From an uncultured Porphyromonadaceae bacterium (GTDB taxonomy: Bacteria; Bacteroidota; Bacteroidia; Bacteroidales; Muribaculaceae): a DNA stretch of 64,000 nucleotides. Every line of letters starts with the position of its first letter. Within the stretch, counting starts at the first letter, position 1. Shown here piece by piece: positions 44,169 to 53,002 of this stretch. Both the position numbers and the translations under genes were made by a program. Location of the stretch: NCBI GenBank assembly GCA_947427285.1, contig CANEHE010000003.1:62001-126000 (forward strand), given 5' to 3'. A model generated the notes under the pieces. That model saw nothing but the letters and a program-made list of their open reading frames with translations, was not told the DNA's origin and searched no databases.

Positions 44169-46406
44169 TTATCGACGGTTGACTACGATTTTCATATTGT
44201 CCCTGATATATATCCCCGGAGTAAGAACAGTCTTGTCAGTACCCATAGGACGGCCTGTCAGATCATAATAGATGCCTGAGCCTTTAATCTCGTCATTTGC
44301 AATCGGATTCACTCCGACCTTAATCTCTTCCTCACCGACAATGAACTTCAGATTCCCCTCACTGTCAAGTACATTGGGGCTGGCCAATATCACGGCGGTC
44401 ATACCGTCCATCTCATCCGAGGGATTGACCGGCTTGAACATGCCATTCTCTCCGATAGCGAACCACTTGGACAGACGGGAATATGTGCTTCCCGGATTGA
44501 AAGAAGAACTCTGGGAATCATAATTCACGTGACTTGCGAACACAACATTGGACGCCGTGGCATTGGAACCGCCCAATACTGTGGAAGTACCTGCACCGTT
44601 CATAGATACAGCGGAAACTGCCACAAAGCCTTCCACATCCCGGGAAGGCATGATGAGAAGAGGCGTAGAATTCGGAATATCACCTGTAGGAGCCTCCTTA
44701 TAGGCGAAACAGACCTTGTTTTCCGATCCTTGATTGGAATTGCGGACAAATTCCGCGACTTTGGTATCGCTGCCGTAAATGCGGAAAAGTTCGTCGTATG
44801 ACCATTTAAAAGGGACAGCGATCGCAGTCCATACTCCGGCTTTTGCCGGCCTGCAGAGACTGATACGGCAATTTCCGGTAGCACCTGAACTGTTCTTGAA
44901 CCATGACTGCTCCTTGTAATCGAGTATCGCAGTAGCACACTCTTCGCCTCCCCACAACACAATCTGAGGTTTTACAGTTCCTTTGCTGTCAATCTGCGGA
45001 AATACAATACCCGTAAGCTCTACCGAGCCATAATACTGAGATGCGTTCTTAGTCCACGGATTTATTTTGACATCCGAAGAATAAAGAGAGGTGTAATAGT
45101 TGAAAGGAAGCGGAATGACATTCCGGTGAGCGATGAACCGTATCAGTTTGCCATCGTTGTCCAGATTTGTCAGATAAGACGAAATGTCATCGGTCTCTAC
45201 AATTTCCGGAATCAACGTATGATTTCCCGAAACCACAATTTCCGGATTTCCGGCAAGCTCTATCTGGGCATGCCTGTTCTGAATCAATGTATATGTGCCT
45301 TTCATTTCACCATTGACAACATCTCCGGCCTTAAGCATTCTGGTATGATCTGTTATGGCAGTGTTGTTTGGAAGTTTCACCACTCCGATTTTGCCGTTCT
45401 TGTCGCGAAGAATCAGATTGTTGACTCTATTCGATGCCGTAGAAGCATAGATGTAGTTTCCCATCACCGTAAACTCACCCTTAAGTATGACCGAACTTTT
45501 GGGATCGCAGCCGGACACAATCTCATCGAATCCCGACACCACTGCAGGGAAAGTATATTTGGCTTCAGTCATTTCACTCCAATAGTCACTGTCTTCGTTG
45601 TAACCCTGCGTCTTTACGACAGTTGTCGCTGCAATCTGAAAAGGAGCATTATATAATATGCGGGTCTCTGATTCGGAAGGGGTTGAACCATCGAGAGTAT
45701 AATATATCGCTGAACCTGTCGGCGCAGCAACATCAAAAGACAGGGTGAGCATGAACGGATCCGAGACATTTCCACCCAACACGGAAAACGTGGGGGCAGG
45801 CACATATTCCTCCATATCGACACGACGCACATAGAATCCTTTGAACCATGTGCTGGAATTCCCTTTGAAAGACACAAACTCCGGAGCGGCATTGTCTGTC
45901 CATGACCTCCACCATGATTCACCATCCTTCTCCATGAAACCCAACTTCCCCGATGAGGGGGCATAAACATTTGATATCGGGTTGTTGGCATTTATCTCCA
46001 TATAAGATATTCCATATCCTTCTCCCACCTCAACAGTTATCTTTGCCTCATCATATACTTGAAGTACTACTCCTTCACCATTTTTGTTTTCAAGATACAC
46101 TCTCGATCTGGATTCTCTATCGTCTGGAGCTACTGTATATGGAAAAATTACGGTTATTCCTTTGGAGGAATAACGTACCGGCGCAGTGATCCATACAGTA
46201 TCACCAACTGAGGAGAGTGGATCCACGTGAAAAATAGACTGATAGTCGGCAGCTATGTTTATCGCCGATAGCTCCGGACCTGAAACAACAGCGGCGTATG
46301 ACGTCGTGGCCATACATGCGATGATCCCGGTCACAATGACAATGACGTTCTCACACAGTCTTTTCCAATGCGGAAGCCCTGTCATTCTTAAAGAAAACAT
46401 TTTCAT
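44169..46406 (-). CDS. Secreted protein with chitobiase C-terminal-type domain and sorting-like tail
   Basis: Exported, function unknown. The 745-aa product (ATG at 46406) has a signal peptide (VIVIVTGIIACMATTSYAA) and an N-terminal beta-domain. A CHB_HEX_C-type domain lies near residues 200-280 (YYTLDGSTPSESETRILYNA, VVKTQGYNEDSDYWSEM). OB-like and beta-sandwich regions follow (VILKGEFTVMGNYIYASTAS, LILRDKNGKIGVVKLPNN). It ends in a Por-like tail (IYYDLTGRPMG, then LTPGIYIRDNMKIVVNRR). A TTG start at 46439 is possible but would put extra residues before the signal. First gene of the operon with the giant GLUG protein; both probably act at the cell surface. Confidence 0.83.
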   Translation of the reverse strand: MKMFSLRMTGLPHWKRLCENVIVIVTGIIACMATTSYAAVVSGPELSAINIAADYQSIFHVDPLSSVGDTVWITAPVRYSSKGITVIFPYTVAPDDRESRSRVYLENKNGEGVVLQVYDEAKITVEVGEGYGISYMEINANNPISNVYAPSSGKLGFMEKDGESWWRSWTDNAAPEFVSFKGNSSTWFKGFYVRRVDMEEYVPAPTFSVLGGNVSDPFMLTLSFDVAAPTGSAIYYTLDGSTPSESETRILYNAPFQIAATTVVKTQGYNEDSDYWSEMTEAKYTFPAVVSGFDEIVSGCDPKSSVILKGEFTVMGNYIYASTASNRVNNLILRDKNGKIGVVKLPNNTAITDHTRMLKAGDVVNGEMKGTYTLIQNRHAQIELAGNPEIVVSGNHTLIPEIVETDDISSYLTNLDNDGKLIRFIAHRNVIPLPFNYYTSLYSSDVKINPWTKNASQYYGSVELTGIVFPQIDSKGTVKPQIVLWGGEECATAILDYKEQSWFKNSSGATGNCRISLCRPAKAGVWTAIAVPFKWSYDELFRIYGSDTKVAEFVRNSNQGSENKVCFAYKEAPTGDIPNSTPLLIMPSRDVEGFVAVSAVSMNGAGTSTVLGGSNATASNVVFASHVNYDSQSSSFNPGSTYSRLSKWFAIGENGMFKPVNPSDEMDGMTAVILASPNVLDSEGNLKFIVGEEEIKVGVNPIANDEIKGSGIYYDLTGRPMGTDKTVLTPGIYIRDNMKIVVNRR

Positions 46407-46464
46407 GACATTTGAATGATCCTTATCGGCCCTCCGCAATTAGGATATATTTATTATAGTGATT

Positions 46465-46768
46465 AAAAAAAGCGCGAGGGTCTGTATCTGTCACCCGTCC
46501 CGCTATACAAGGCCTTAGCACTGCCCATCAATGTGGAACGAGCAACGCGGAGCCTCACGCTGTATGACACGCTTCCAACGAGACCTGAACCCCGTTGAAA
46601 GAAAGTATATCATACCCGAAAGCTGCCTATCGTTGACTCATTCTTGACATTGATTTTAGAAGGTGCTAAGTTCTGTATAGACAAGAACAAGCGTTGGATA
46701 AACGCTCTTTTATTATGTCTCACATCCCACCCGCCATGCCTGCCATCGAAGCTCCGCAAGTGTTATGC
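46465..46768 (-). ncRNA. Candidate structured non-coding RNA (6S-like or Bacteroidales-specific)
   Basis: About 300 bases without a supportable gene but with a complete transcription unit on the minus strand: an ideal promoter (46772-46804) and a terminator-like end (GGGT/ACCC stem, CTCGCGC, then seven T at 46471-46465). Between them are clear helices: AGCGTT-TATCC-AACGCT, enclosed by AGACA/TGTCT; and GTATGATA/TGTCATAC (8 bp with one wobble), enclosing TTCAACG/CGTTG-G-AA. It could be an independent RNA such as 6S or a Bacteroidales-1-type RNA. Alternatively it is a long attenuated leader of the operon starting at 46406. The identity is not established from sequence alone. Confidence 0.5.
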
Positions 46769-46771
46769 ACA

Positions 46772-46804
46772 GCAAAGTTAACGAATTTATTTTGTCTCGC
46801 CAAA
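46772..46804 (-). promoter_or_regulatory. Promoter of the candidate structured RNA
   Basis: Minus-strand TTTG (46804-46801), exactly 20 bases, TAACTTTGC (46780-46772), among the best promoter matches in the window. Confidence 0.7.
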
Positions 46805-46882
46805 TTTTCAATCACTTTTATTTTACGCTTTTATTTCCCTGTTTAAGAATGGGTAGTTTCACGTAAACCCTGTGATAGACAC

Positions 46883-46912
46883 TTGTCATGTCGAATAGTT
46901 TTAGTAATTTAG
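46883..46912 (+). promoter_or_regulatory. Probable promoter of the AI-2E transporter gene
   Basis: TTG (46883-46885), 19 bases, TAATTTAG (46905-46912). It overlaps the upstream candidate ATG at 46888 and so favours the start at 46963. Confidence 0.45.
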
Positions 46913-46962
46913 AGGTCTCAAATAAAAATGACTTACACCACATACAAAATCTGGAAATCCAA

Positions 46963-48102
46963 ATGGGGGAATATAACATCAGGGAACCATACACGTTCGA
47001 CCGTGTGATCCGAATCATTTTCTCGGCGGTGGCAGCAGTGGCCGTGCTCTTTCTGATCAATTATCTGAAAGGTGCGTTGCTGCCTTTTTTTGTCGCATGT
47101 CTCATCGCCTATATGCTTGAACCGATTGTCCGGTGGAACAAACGCTGGACCCATCTGCGGGGACGGTTCATCCCCGTGGTGCTGACTCTGATCGAAACCT
47201 GCGGAGCCATTGCCATATTTCTGGCCCTTTTTATCCCCTACTTTATATCAGAGACATCGACGATGGCCGACATACTGAAGAAATATGCTACCACACAGAT
47301 CGACATCCCGTATATCAGTCGCAACATTCATGATTTCATCCGTGACAACGTGGATTTCAACACCGTGACACGGTATCTCTCAAAAGATCAGTGGAGTTCA
47401 CTGGCCAAAGAGGCATTAGCCTCCGGATGGAGCTTTCTAAGCTCAAGCGTGGCTTTTGTGGTGGGAGCCGTGAGCTGGCTTGTGGTGCTTCTCTATCTCA
47501 TATTCATAATGATCGACTACGAGAGGCTAATGTTAAGTTTCCGTCAGCTTGTACCCCAGACGCACCGTCACCGTGTGTTTCATATATTTGATGACATTAA
47601 AAACGCAATGAACCGTTATTTCCGCGGACAGTTTGTGATCGCCTTCACCGTAGGAGTGCTGTTCTCAATCGGATTTCTGATCATAGGACTGCCGATGGGA
47701 GTGATTCTGGGGCTTTTCATCGGCATGCTCAACATGGTCCCTTATCTCCAACTGATATCGCTGCCTGTCACTGCCGTGCTGTGCATCGTGGGGTCTGTCT
47801 CCACCGGAGAGAGTTTCTGGCTGATTTTCTGGGAGAGTATGACTGTATATGTAGTGGTGCAGTGCATACAGGATCTTTTTCTTACGCCTAAAATAATGGG
47901 AAAGGCGATGGGTCTCAATCCAGCCATCATCCTCCTCTCGCTGTCGGTATGGGGAAGTCTTCTCGGCTTTCTGGGTCTCATCATAGCTCTTCCTCTCACT
48001 ACTCTTATTCTTTCCTACTATGACCTCTACGTAATCCAGCGTGTACGTAGAAAACAACTTCTGCATGAACTTCACAAGCGCGAGGAGGCGGACAAGGGAT
48101 AA
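46963..48102 (+). CDS. AI-2E family transporter (YdiK/PerM-like)
   Basis: Inner-membrane protein of the AI-2E/PerM family; family members export varied small molecules or ions and quorum-signal export is only one proposal. The 379-aa product has about eight hydrophobic segments (IIFSAVAAVAVLFLINYLKG, LPFFVACLIAYMLEPIV near the N-terminus). The family hallmark region follows (FRGQFVIAFTVGVLFSIGF, LPMGVILGLFIGMLNMVPYL, VVQCIQDLFLTPKIMGKAMG, LNPAIILLSLSVWGSLLGFL). The ATG at 46963 is favoured over 46888 by the promoter position and by typical homologue starts (EYNIREPYTFDRV). The PepSY-like gene follows after 58 bases. Confidence 0.9.
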   Translation: MGEYNIREPYTFDRVIRIIFSAVAAVAVLFLINYLKGALLPFFVACLIAYMLEPIVRWNKRWTHLRGRFIPVVLTLIETCGAIAIFLALFIPYFISETSTMADILKKYATTQIDIPYISRNIHDFIRDNVDFNTVTRYLSKDQWSSLAKEALASGWSFLSSSVAFVVGAVSWLVVLLYLIFIMIDYERLMLSFRQLVPQTHRHRVFHIFDDIKNAMNRYFRGQFVIAFTVGVLFSIGFLIIGLPMGVILGLFIGMLNMVPYLQLISLPVTAVLCIVGSVSTGESFWLIFWESMTVYVVVQCIQDLFLTPKIMGKAMGLNPAIILLSLSVWGSLLGFLGLIIALPLTTLILSYYDLYVIQRVRRKQLLHELHKREEADKG

Positions 48103-48160
48103 CACTGAACTTTGACACGTATCCCGACGTTGACATAGAAACCAACAACTTAAGAATATT

Positions 48161-48598
48161 ATGAAGAAGTTTGCATTGCTCCTACTGATAATCGTAGGGG
48201 CCATCGGCATCGCTAAAGCCAAGGATGAATATGCTCATGACGACACCGTCCTTCCCGCCGCAGCCAAGTCATCGATAAAGAAGAATTTCAAATCCTCTGT
48301 CAGCGTTGTGAAGATCGATAAGGATTTCGGACGTATCAGCGAGTATGAAGTCACCCTCACCGACGGATCAGAAATCACATTCGACCGTAACGGCAACTGG
48401 AAAGAGGTGGAAACCAATATCGGCAAACAGGTTCCCGCAGCATATATTCCCGCCGGAGTGCGCGATTATGTAGCGAAAAACCAAAAAGGGGCTCATGTGG
48501 TCGGCATTGAAAAAGAGCGCAACGGTTATGAGGTGAGTCTCTCCAACGGCATCGACATAAAATTTGACCGTCAGGGGAAATTTATCCGATTTGACTGA
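48161..48598 (+). CDS. PepSY-like (DUF2874-type) periplasmic protein
   Basis: Small exported protein of 145 aa with a signal peptide (FALLLLIIVGAIGIAKA). It has two PepSY-like repeats: first YEVTLTDGSEITFDRNGNWK, second YEVSLSNGIDIKFDRQGKF, each preceded by an amphipathic helix (SSIKKNFKSS; VRDYVAKNQKGAHV). The family is common in Bacteroidales; its ligand or inhibitory role is not known. Probably cotranscribed with the AI-2E gene and closed by a terminator. Confidence 0.88.
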   Translation: MKKFALLLLIIVGAIGIAKAKDEYAHDDTVLPAAAKSSIKKNFKSSVSVVKIDKDFGRISEYEVTLTDGSEITFDRNGNWKEVETNIGKQVPAAYIPAGVRDYVAKNQKGAHVVGIEKERNGYEVSLSNGIDIKFDRQGKFIRFD

Positions 48599-48630
48599 CA
48601 GCAATTGAAATACAGATTGAGATACACCTC

Positions 48631-48667
48631 AAAACTGCACTTTTCACAAAGAAAGGTGCAGTTTTTT
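48631..48667 (+). terminator. Terminator after the PepSY-like gene
   Basis: ACTGCAC / GTGCAGT outer stem with an inner CTTT/AAAG pairing, followed by TTTTTT. Confidence 0.8.
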
Positions 48668-48675
48668 AATGAAAA

Positions 48676-48708
48676 TTTGGCTGTTCAGATAATTTGCTGT
48701 AATTTTGC
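48676..48708 (+). promoter_or_regulatory. Promoter of the outer-membrane barrel gene
   Basis: TTTG (48676-48679), 20 bases, TAATTTTGC (48700-48708), leaving a leader of about 100 bases. Confidence 0.7.
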
Positions 48709-48811
48709 AGCAAATGCTCAACGAATTTAAATCTTATTTAAGGGATTTTTATTTTCGTTGATGTATGAGAAAACAAACTATAAACATCTTAACACCTAAA
48801 AACGATTAATT

Positions 48812-49513
48812 ATGAAGAAATTAATCTTCGGTTTAGCTCTCGCTGCCTTCGCAGTGACCGGTGCAAGCGCACAGCGTATCGTCAACAACCCTGATAACAA
48901 ACCTTTCTGGGGCGTACGTGCATCTCTTGATGTTTCCTGCCCGACCAAGGCTACTATGAAATCGGGTGACTTCAAGGAATCAGAGTCCCTCTTCAAGAAC
49001 GGTGTGGGCGTAAGCGTAGGTGCAGTATATCATCTTCCCATCGTGGCCAACTTCTACTTTGAGCCGGGAGCAAGCCTTTTCTACAACACATGGGCAAATA
49101 AACTTGACGGCGATGAAAGCAAATATATCAACCACAACAGCTTCCGTCAGACCGGTATCCGTATTCCTCTGAATCTCGGCTATCACTTTGACTTCACCGA
49201 TGATTTCAAGGTATCCGTATTCACCGGCCCGCAGCTTCAGGTTGGTTTCAGCTGCGACAATTATGTAGGAGCAAAAGTTGAGGGTGTAGAATATCACGAA
49301 GCCCCCTCTATGTACAGCGGCGATGAAGGCTTCAACCGTTTCAACGCTTCCTGGAACATCGGTGTAGGCTTCACCTACAGCAAGTTCTATCTTGGCATAA
49401 CCGGTTCGCTTGAAATGACCAACATGATGCGTTACAAAAAGGAAAGCGGCGAAGACTGGTCGTACACAGCACACATGAACACTCTGGGCATCGCTCTCGG
49501 TTACAACTTCTAA
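48812..49513 (+). CDS. Outer-membrane beta-barrel protein (porin-like family)
   Basis: Small outer-membrane barrel of 233 aa with signal peptide LIFGLALAAFAVTGASAQ. Alternating amphipathic strands follow (VGAVYHLPIVANFYFEPGAS, GIRIPLNLGYHFDFTDDFKV, FTGPQLQVGFSCDNYVG), ending NTLGIALGYNF with a terminal Phe. This matches the PF13568-type barrels common in Bacteroidetes. Codon use (many C-ending codons) and its strong promoter and terminator suggest high expression. Monocistronic. Confidence 0.9.
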   Translation: MKKLIFGLALAAFAVTGASAQRIVNNPDNKPFWGVRASLDVSCPTKATMKSGDFKESESLFKNGVGVSVGAVYHLPIVANFYFEPGASLFYNTWANKLDGDESKYINHNSFRQTGIRIPLNLGYHFDFTDDFKVSVFTGPQLQVGFSCDNYVGAKVEGVEYHEAPSMYSGDEGFNRFNASWNIGVGFTYSKFYLGITGSLEMTNMMRYKKESGEDWSYTAHMNTLGIALGYNF

Positions 49514-49537
49514 ACCGATATAACCCATAAATACATA

Positions 49538-49574
49538 CCGGCCGGCCCACCATTGATGGACCGGCCGGATTTTT
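49538..49574 (+). terminator. Terminator of the barrel gene
   Basis: CCGGCCGGCCCA pairs with TGGACCGGCCGG with one mismatch near the loop, followed by ATTTTT. Confidence 0.88.
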
Positions 49575-49586
49575 CATGTATCTGAG

Positions 49587-52500
49587 TCAGGCGTGACGGC
49601 GGTCTATGAACCGTTGGATTTCCTTGCGGTCGGTTATCTCATTGTTTTCTCCTATTTTACGTATAAACAACCTACCGCCTGCAAATAGGACCGTTCCAGG
49701 AAATGGATTGACCGATACACGACATATCCAGTTACCGTCGATCTGTTCATATTCGATCTTTATATAGTCGGGGAAGAAAGACAGTCCGTCGGACGTTACT
49801 CCAAGACAGCGGCGTATGTGCCGTTGCAGTTGAAGATTGAATCTGTCTTGAATCTCCCGGATGTCATACCCGTCGATTCCATGATTGAGAAATCTGAAAT
49901 CATTGGCGAGTCCGCGAGGATAGCCGGCATTGTCGACACCGATATACAACGTTCCTCCCTCGGAATTCATAAATGCGGCGATTGTTCTGGCTATCACTTC
50001 CCCCTGACGCTTCTCGTCGGCAAACATATTGTTGTCAGCCGGATATATCAGAGATGTCTTGAATTCATGATAGAGATCTTCGGTCACTGTCAGACGACTC
50101 TTCTCAAAATGCGGAGACGGGAGGCTGAGCAGATTGAAGATATGCTTCTTTATATCGGAACGGACATCAGAAATCCCCAGGCCATCAAGCATATTATAAG
50201 CAACGGCAAGATTATACAACTGTCCGGGAAGAGTGGTTGAATCCATCTCGCCATCGTTGACACATCGCTGCATGAAAGCGGGACTGTCAAGACCTGCAAG
50301 TATGCATACGATTTTCATCTTTCCCGCCATATCGGCGTCTACAATTCCTGAAGAACGACATTCCTCAATCAGATTTTCCACAAGAGAGATGTCAAGACGA
50401 CCGTTGCGGGCAAACAGAGACAACTGCTCCTGAAGACTCATCTTTTTGGCCAGCATTCCGGCCCTCAGACTGTCGCCGGCAGCAGCAGCCAACAGACGGG
50501 AGACCGCAAGATCCGTGTAACATCCCACCATATCATCGCGTCTGATCTGGGCACAATGTTCAAACAGGAGTGATATGTCCCTGACAGCTTCCGGAGAAAG
50601 ATATTGCATATCGTCGGAATCGGTATTGTCAATTCCATCCGGGGCCACAGGTTCAGGCGTGTATGCCTGACGCCTGTCGTGTGAAAGGTCGGTCAACAAC
50701 GCTTTCAAGGCACCGCTGCTGTAATTATAATGGTTCATATTCACCAGCTCCTCCTCAAACTCCATATCCGGATCTGTCACTACATCACCATTGATATATA
50801 ATTTCCCGTCTGAGGGCCTGTAATTGACATTGTTGATGCTCACCATCACCATCTGATTAAGCTCCAACGGCTCCTCTGTCTTTGGTAGAAGGATTCCATA
50901 TCCATACTCAGAGGTAGCTTTATACTGCCGACCCTTTATATCGGATACTTTTGCCTGCACCAGATACTCATCGTCACGATCTTTCGAAGCCTGGGTACAG
51001 TTATGCTCCATCACCACATCTTTCATAGAGAGAACAAGACTGCCATCTTCCGATATATCAGTGATCACGGCATCAAGCACTATGGAAAGGTCGCCGTCGC
51101 AGAACAGATCACGATGTGAGAAAAAAGCCACCGGATAAGGGACGATATTCCATAGCGAAAGCCATGCACGACAAGAATTTTCAGCTCCTGCCAGACGGCA
51201 CTCGAAAAGATACCTGTCATCCGGATGGCTACCCACGACAAAGAATTCCACAGTATCGCCTATTTTCAACTTCGACTCCTCGACAAACTCCGGCACAGCG
51301 ATTCCAGACTCCTTGAGACCAGCCTCCAGCTCGTTCCAGAGTTCATGATGATGTGTAAGATTTATGTCATCCATCTCCGCCGAATGGCGCAGACGCGAAG
51401 GCAGCCTCACCTGAAAGGAGATGCCGGAGCCGATCTCGCGTTTCAGCGCAGGTTTGATATCGGTCCCGGCCCAGGCGGGGGATACTGAAATCATCCCGTC
51501 GGCAACATATACCCTCACTTTCTCCCCCTCAAAAAGAGCCACATCCGTGGCCGAAGACATAGAGGAATCCGAAAGATGATGGTAGCAGACATTGTTGATC
51601 TCACTCAAATCCTCCCATCCATATTCCAACGGGAGTGAATTGATTCCGGCAAAAGAACGCATCGCCATATATACCGCACGACCGTCGGTCTTATCAGTGA
51701 TTACAGCACTTACAAGATACAACAACCCGCGGTGGCGGTCGTAAAGTTCAAACTCACCGTCGCCCACCAACAGCAACTCGATGGCGATGGCCTCGGCGAG
51801 TTCACGGAGCGAAGCTCTGTCCGAAGGATTCAACTGGGAACGCTGACCCTCTATATATGAACAGAGCATCTCACGAAACGACTCACCGAACACATACATG
51901 AATTTCGGATTGGCCCTATGATTCTTTATTACCTCAAAAATCTCGGATATATGAGAATGGGCGAAACGCGGAGCTATCCCGAGAACCCCCATCATTACTC
52001 CCATACGTTCCTGAGGCTTATAGATCCATCCGGAAGCATTCATGGCCTGGAGAGTCTGGTCGATCATATCGCCAGCTGTGCCGGCGGCGACAAGCGCGGC
52101 AGCCTCACCGTAATATTCCAGCTGCTGTATGGCCGCCGACACACGTTTTCTGGCATTATCGCCACGATTGTTACCTTTTTTAGGAAACGCCGTTATGAAT
52201 TCCCGGCTTTCAACCACCGTTTTTATGGCCTCCGCCATCCGACCTACCCACACACGACGATTCAATCCCACACTCAGCCACTGAGGCATAAAACGGATAA
52301 GACTATTGACCGCTGTCATAAACCACTCCGGATCCGAAGCCTGTGCCAAAGCCCTGGCATCAGCCATAGAGGGACTGTCAAATATATTGCGTGCGATACC
52401 GATCCACCTCTTTCCGGCAAGAAACGGCAACTTCATAAAGTCCTCAAACGAAAAGCGGTTAAGGCCGATTACCGCTGTGGAAGCGACATACTCAAGTTTC

Positions 52501-52895
52501 AGACCGTCAGGAATGATATCTGTCACACGGCAGTTTATTTTGTCGTAACGATTGACCCGTATGCGAAGATCCACCCGGTTGTGCGTCAGCCCATGAGCGT
52601 CATCACGCAGAGTCATGGAACCCGGGAAAGGCTGAAAGACCTTGAATTCATACGTTTCCCCGACCTTATATATTTTGTCAAGTACACTCGCCAAAGTCTG
52701 TTCGAAACGATTATTCTCCTTAAATACGCATATAATCTGATCCGGAATATCGTTAATCTGAAAATCAAACGGCTTAACCCTGTAAGTCAATTCAGATGTA
52801 TGATCGCCTATGATAAAAAAAAGCCGTCCTGTCTCCCGTGAAGGAGTGAACTGCTTATTGGTAAATACATATTCCTTACCTACTTCGTAACCCAT
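49587..52895 (-). CDS. Large AlbA_2 (Schlafen-AAA_4-type) domain protein with OB/S1-like domains
   Basis: Cytoplasmic, 1102 aa, function unknown. The C-terminal 170 residues are an AlbA_2-type putative nucleic-acid-binding domain: YHEFKTSLIYPADN, RTIAAFMNSEGGTLYIGVDN, GYPRGLANDF, then DYIKIEYEQIDGNWICRVSV. The preceding 900 residues contain several beta-rich OB/S1-like stretches (NRYDKINCRVTDIIPDGLKL, LKIGDTVEFFVVGSHPDD, AVITDISEDGSLVLSMKD, SINNVNYRPSDGKLYI) and helical segments. AlbA_2 domains occur in RNA-binding and some defence-related proteins. There is no other defence gene beside it. It is monocistronic, with a promoter at 52969-52999 directly after the msrAB stop. Confidence 0.8.
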   Translation of the reverse strand: MGYEVGKEYVFTNKQFTPSRETGRLFFIIGDHTSELTYRVKPFDFQINDIPDQIICVFKENNRFEQTLASVLDKIYKVGETYEFKVFQPFPGSMTLRDDAHGLTHNRVDLRIRVNRYDKINCRVTDIIPDGLKLEYVASTAVIGLNRFSFEDFMKLPFLAGKRWIGIARNIFDSPSMADARALAQASDPEWFMTAVNSLIRFMPQWLSVGLNRRVWVGRMAEAIKTVVESREFITAFPKKGNNRGDNARKRVSAAIQQLEYYGEAAALVAAGTAGDMIDQTLQAMNASGWIYKPQERMGVMMGVLGIAPRFAHSHISEIFEVIKNHRANPKFMYVFGESFREMLCSYIEGQRSQLNPSDRASLRELAEAIAIELLLVGDGEFELYDRHRGLLYLVSAVITDKTDGRAVYMAMRSFAGINSLPLEYGWEDLSEINNVCYHHLSDSSMSSATDVALFEGEKVRVYVADGMISVSPAWAGTDIKPALKREIGSGISFQVRLPSRLRHSAEMDDINLTHHHELWNELEAGLKESGIAVPEFVEESKLKIGDTVEFFVVGSHPDDRYLFECRLAGAENSCRAWLSLWNIVPYPVAFFSHRDLFCDGDLSIVLDAVITDISEDGSLVLSMKDVVMEHNCTQASKDRDDEYLVQAKVSDIKGRQYKATSEYGYGILLPKTEEPLELNQMVMVSINNVNYRPSDGKLYINGDVVTDPDMEFEEELVNMNHYNYSSGALKALLTDLSHDRRQAYTPEPVAPDGIDNTDSDDMQYLSPEAVRDISLLFEHCAQIRRDDMVGCYTDLAVSRLLAAAAGDSLRAGMLAKKMSLQEQLSLFARNGRLDISLVENLIEECRSSGIVDADMAGKMKIVCILAGLDSPAFMQRCVNDGEMDSTTLPGQLYNLAVAYNMLDGLGISDVRSDIKKHIFNLLSLPSPHFEKSRLTVTEDLYHEFKTSLIYPADNNMFADEKRQGEVIARTIAAFMNSEGGTLYIGVDNAGYPRGLANDFRFLNHGIDGYDIREIQDRFNLQLQRHIRRCLGVTSDGLSFFPDYIKIEYEQIDGNWICRVSVNPFPGTVLFAGGRLFIRKIGENNEITDRKEIQRFIDRRHA

Positions 52896-52968
52896 ATCAT
52901 ATTATTATATAAATCATTATGTCATCCGGGCATCAAATCCGGACAACAACTCAACTAAAAATATGGTA

Positions 52969-52999
52969 TAAAGTTACAAAAATTTGTCTTGCCGACAAA
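52969..52999 (-). promoter_or_regulatory. Promoter of the AlbA_2 protein gene
   Basis: Minus-strand TTTG (52999-52996), 19 bases, TAACTTTA (52976-52969). The last base of the box deviates. Confidence 0.5.
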
Positions 53000-53002
53000 A
53001 TA

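Noticed and set aside
46538-46678. Short ORFs on both strands in the 46.4-46.8 kb gap, for example one reading MTRFQRDLNPVERKY
   Set aside because: They are short, lack signals or homology that I can name, and overlap helices of the candidate RNA. Annotated small proteins from such loci are often RNA genes misread as coding.
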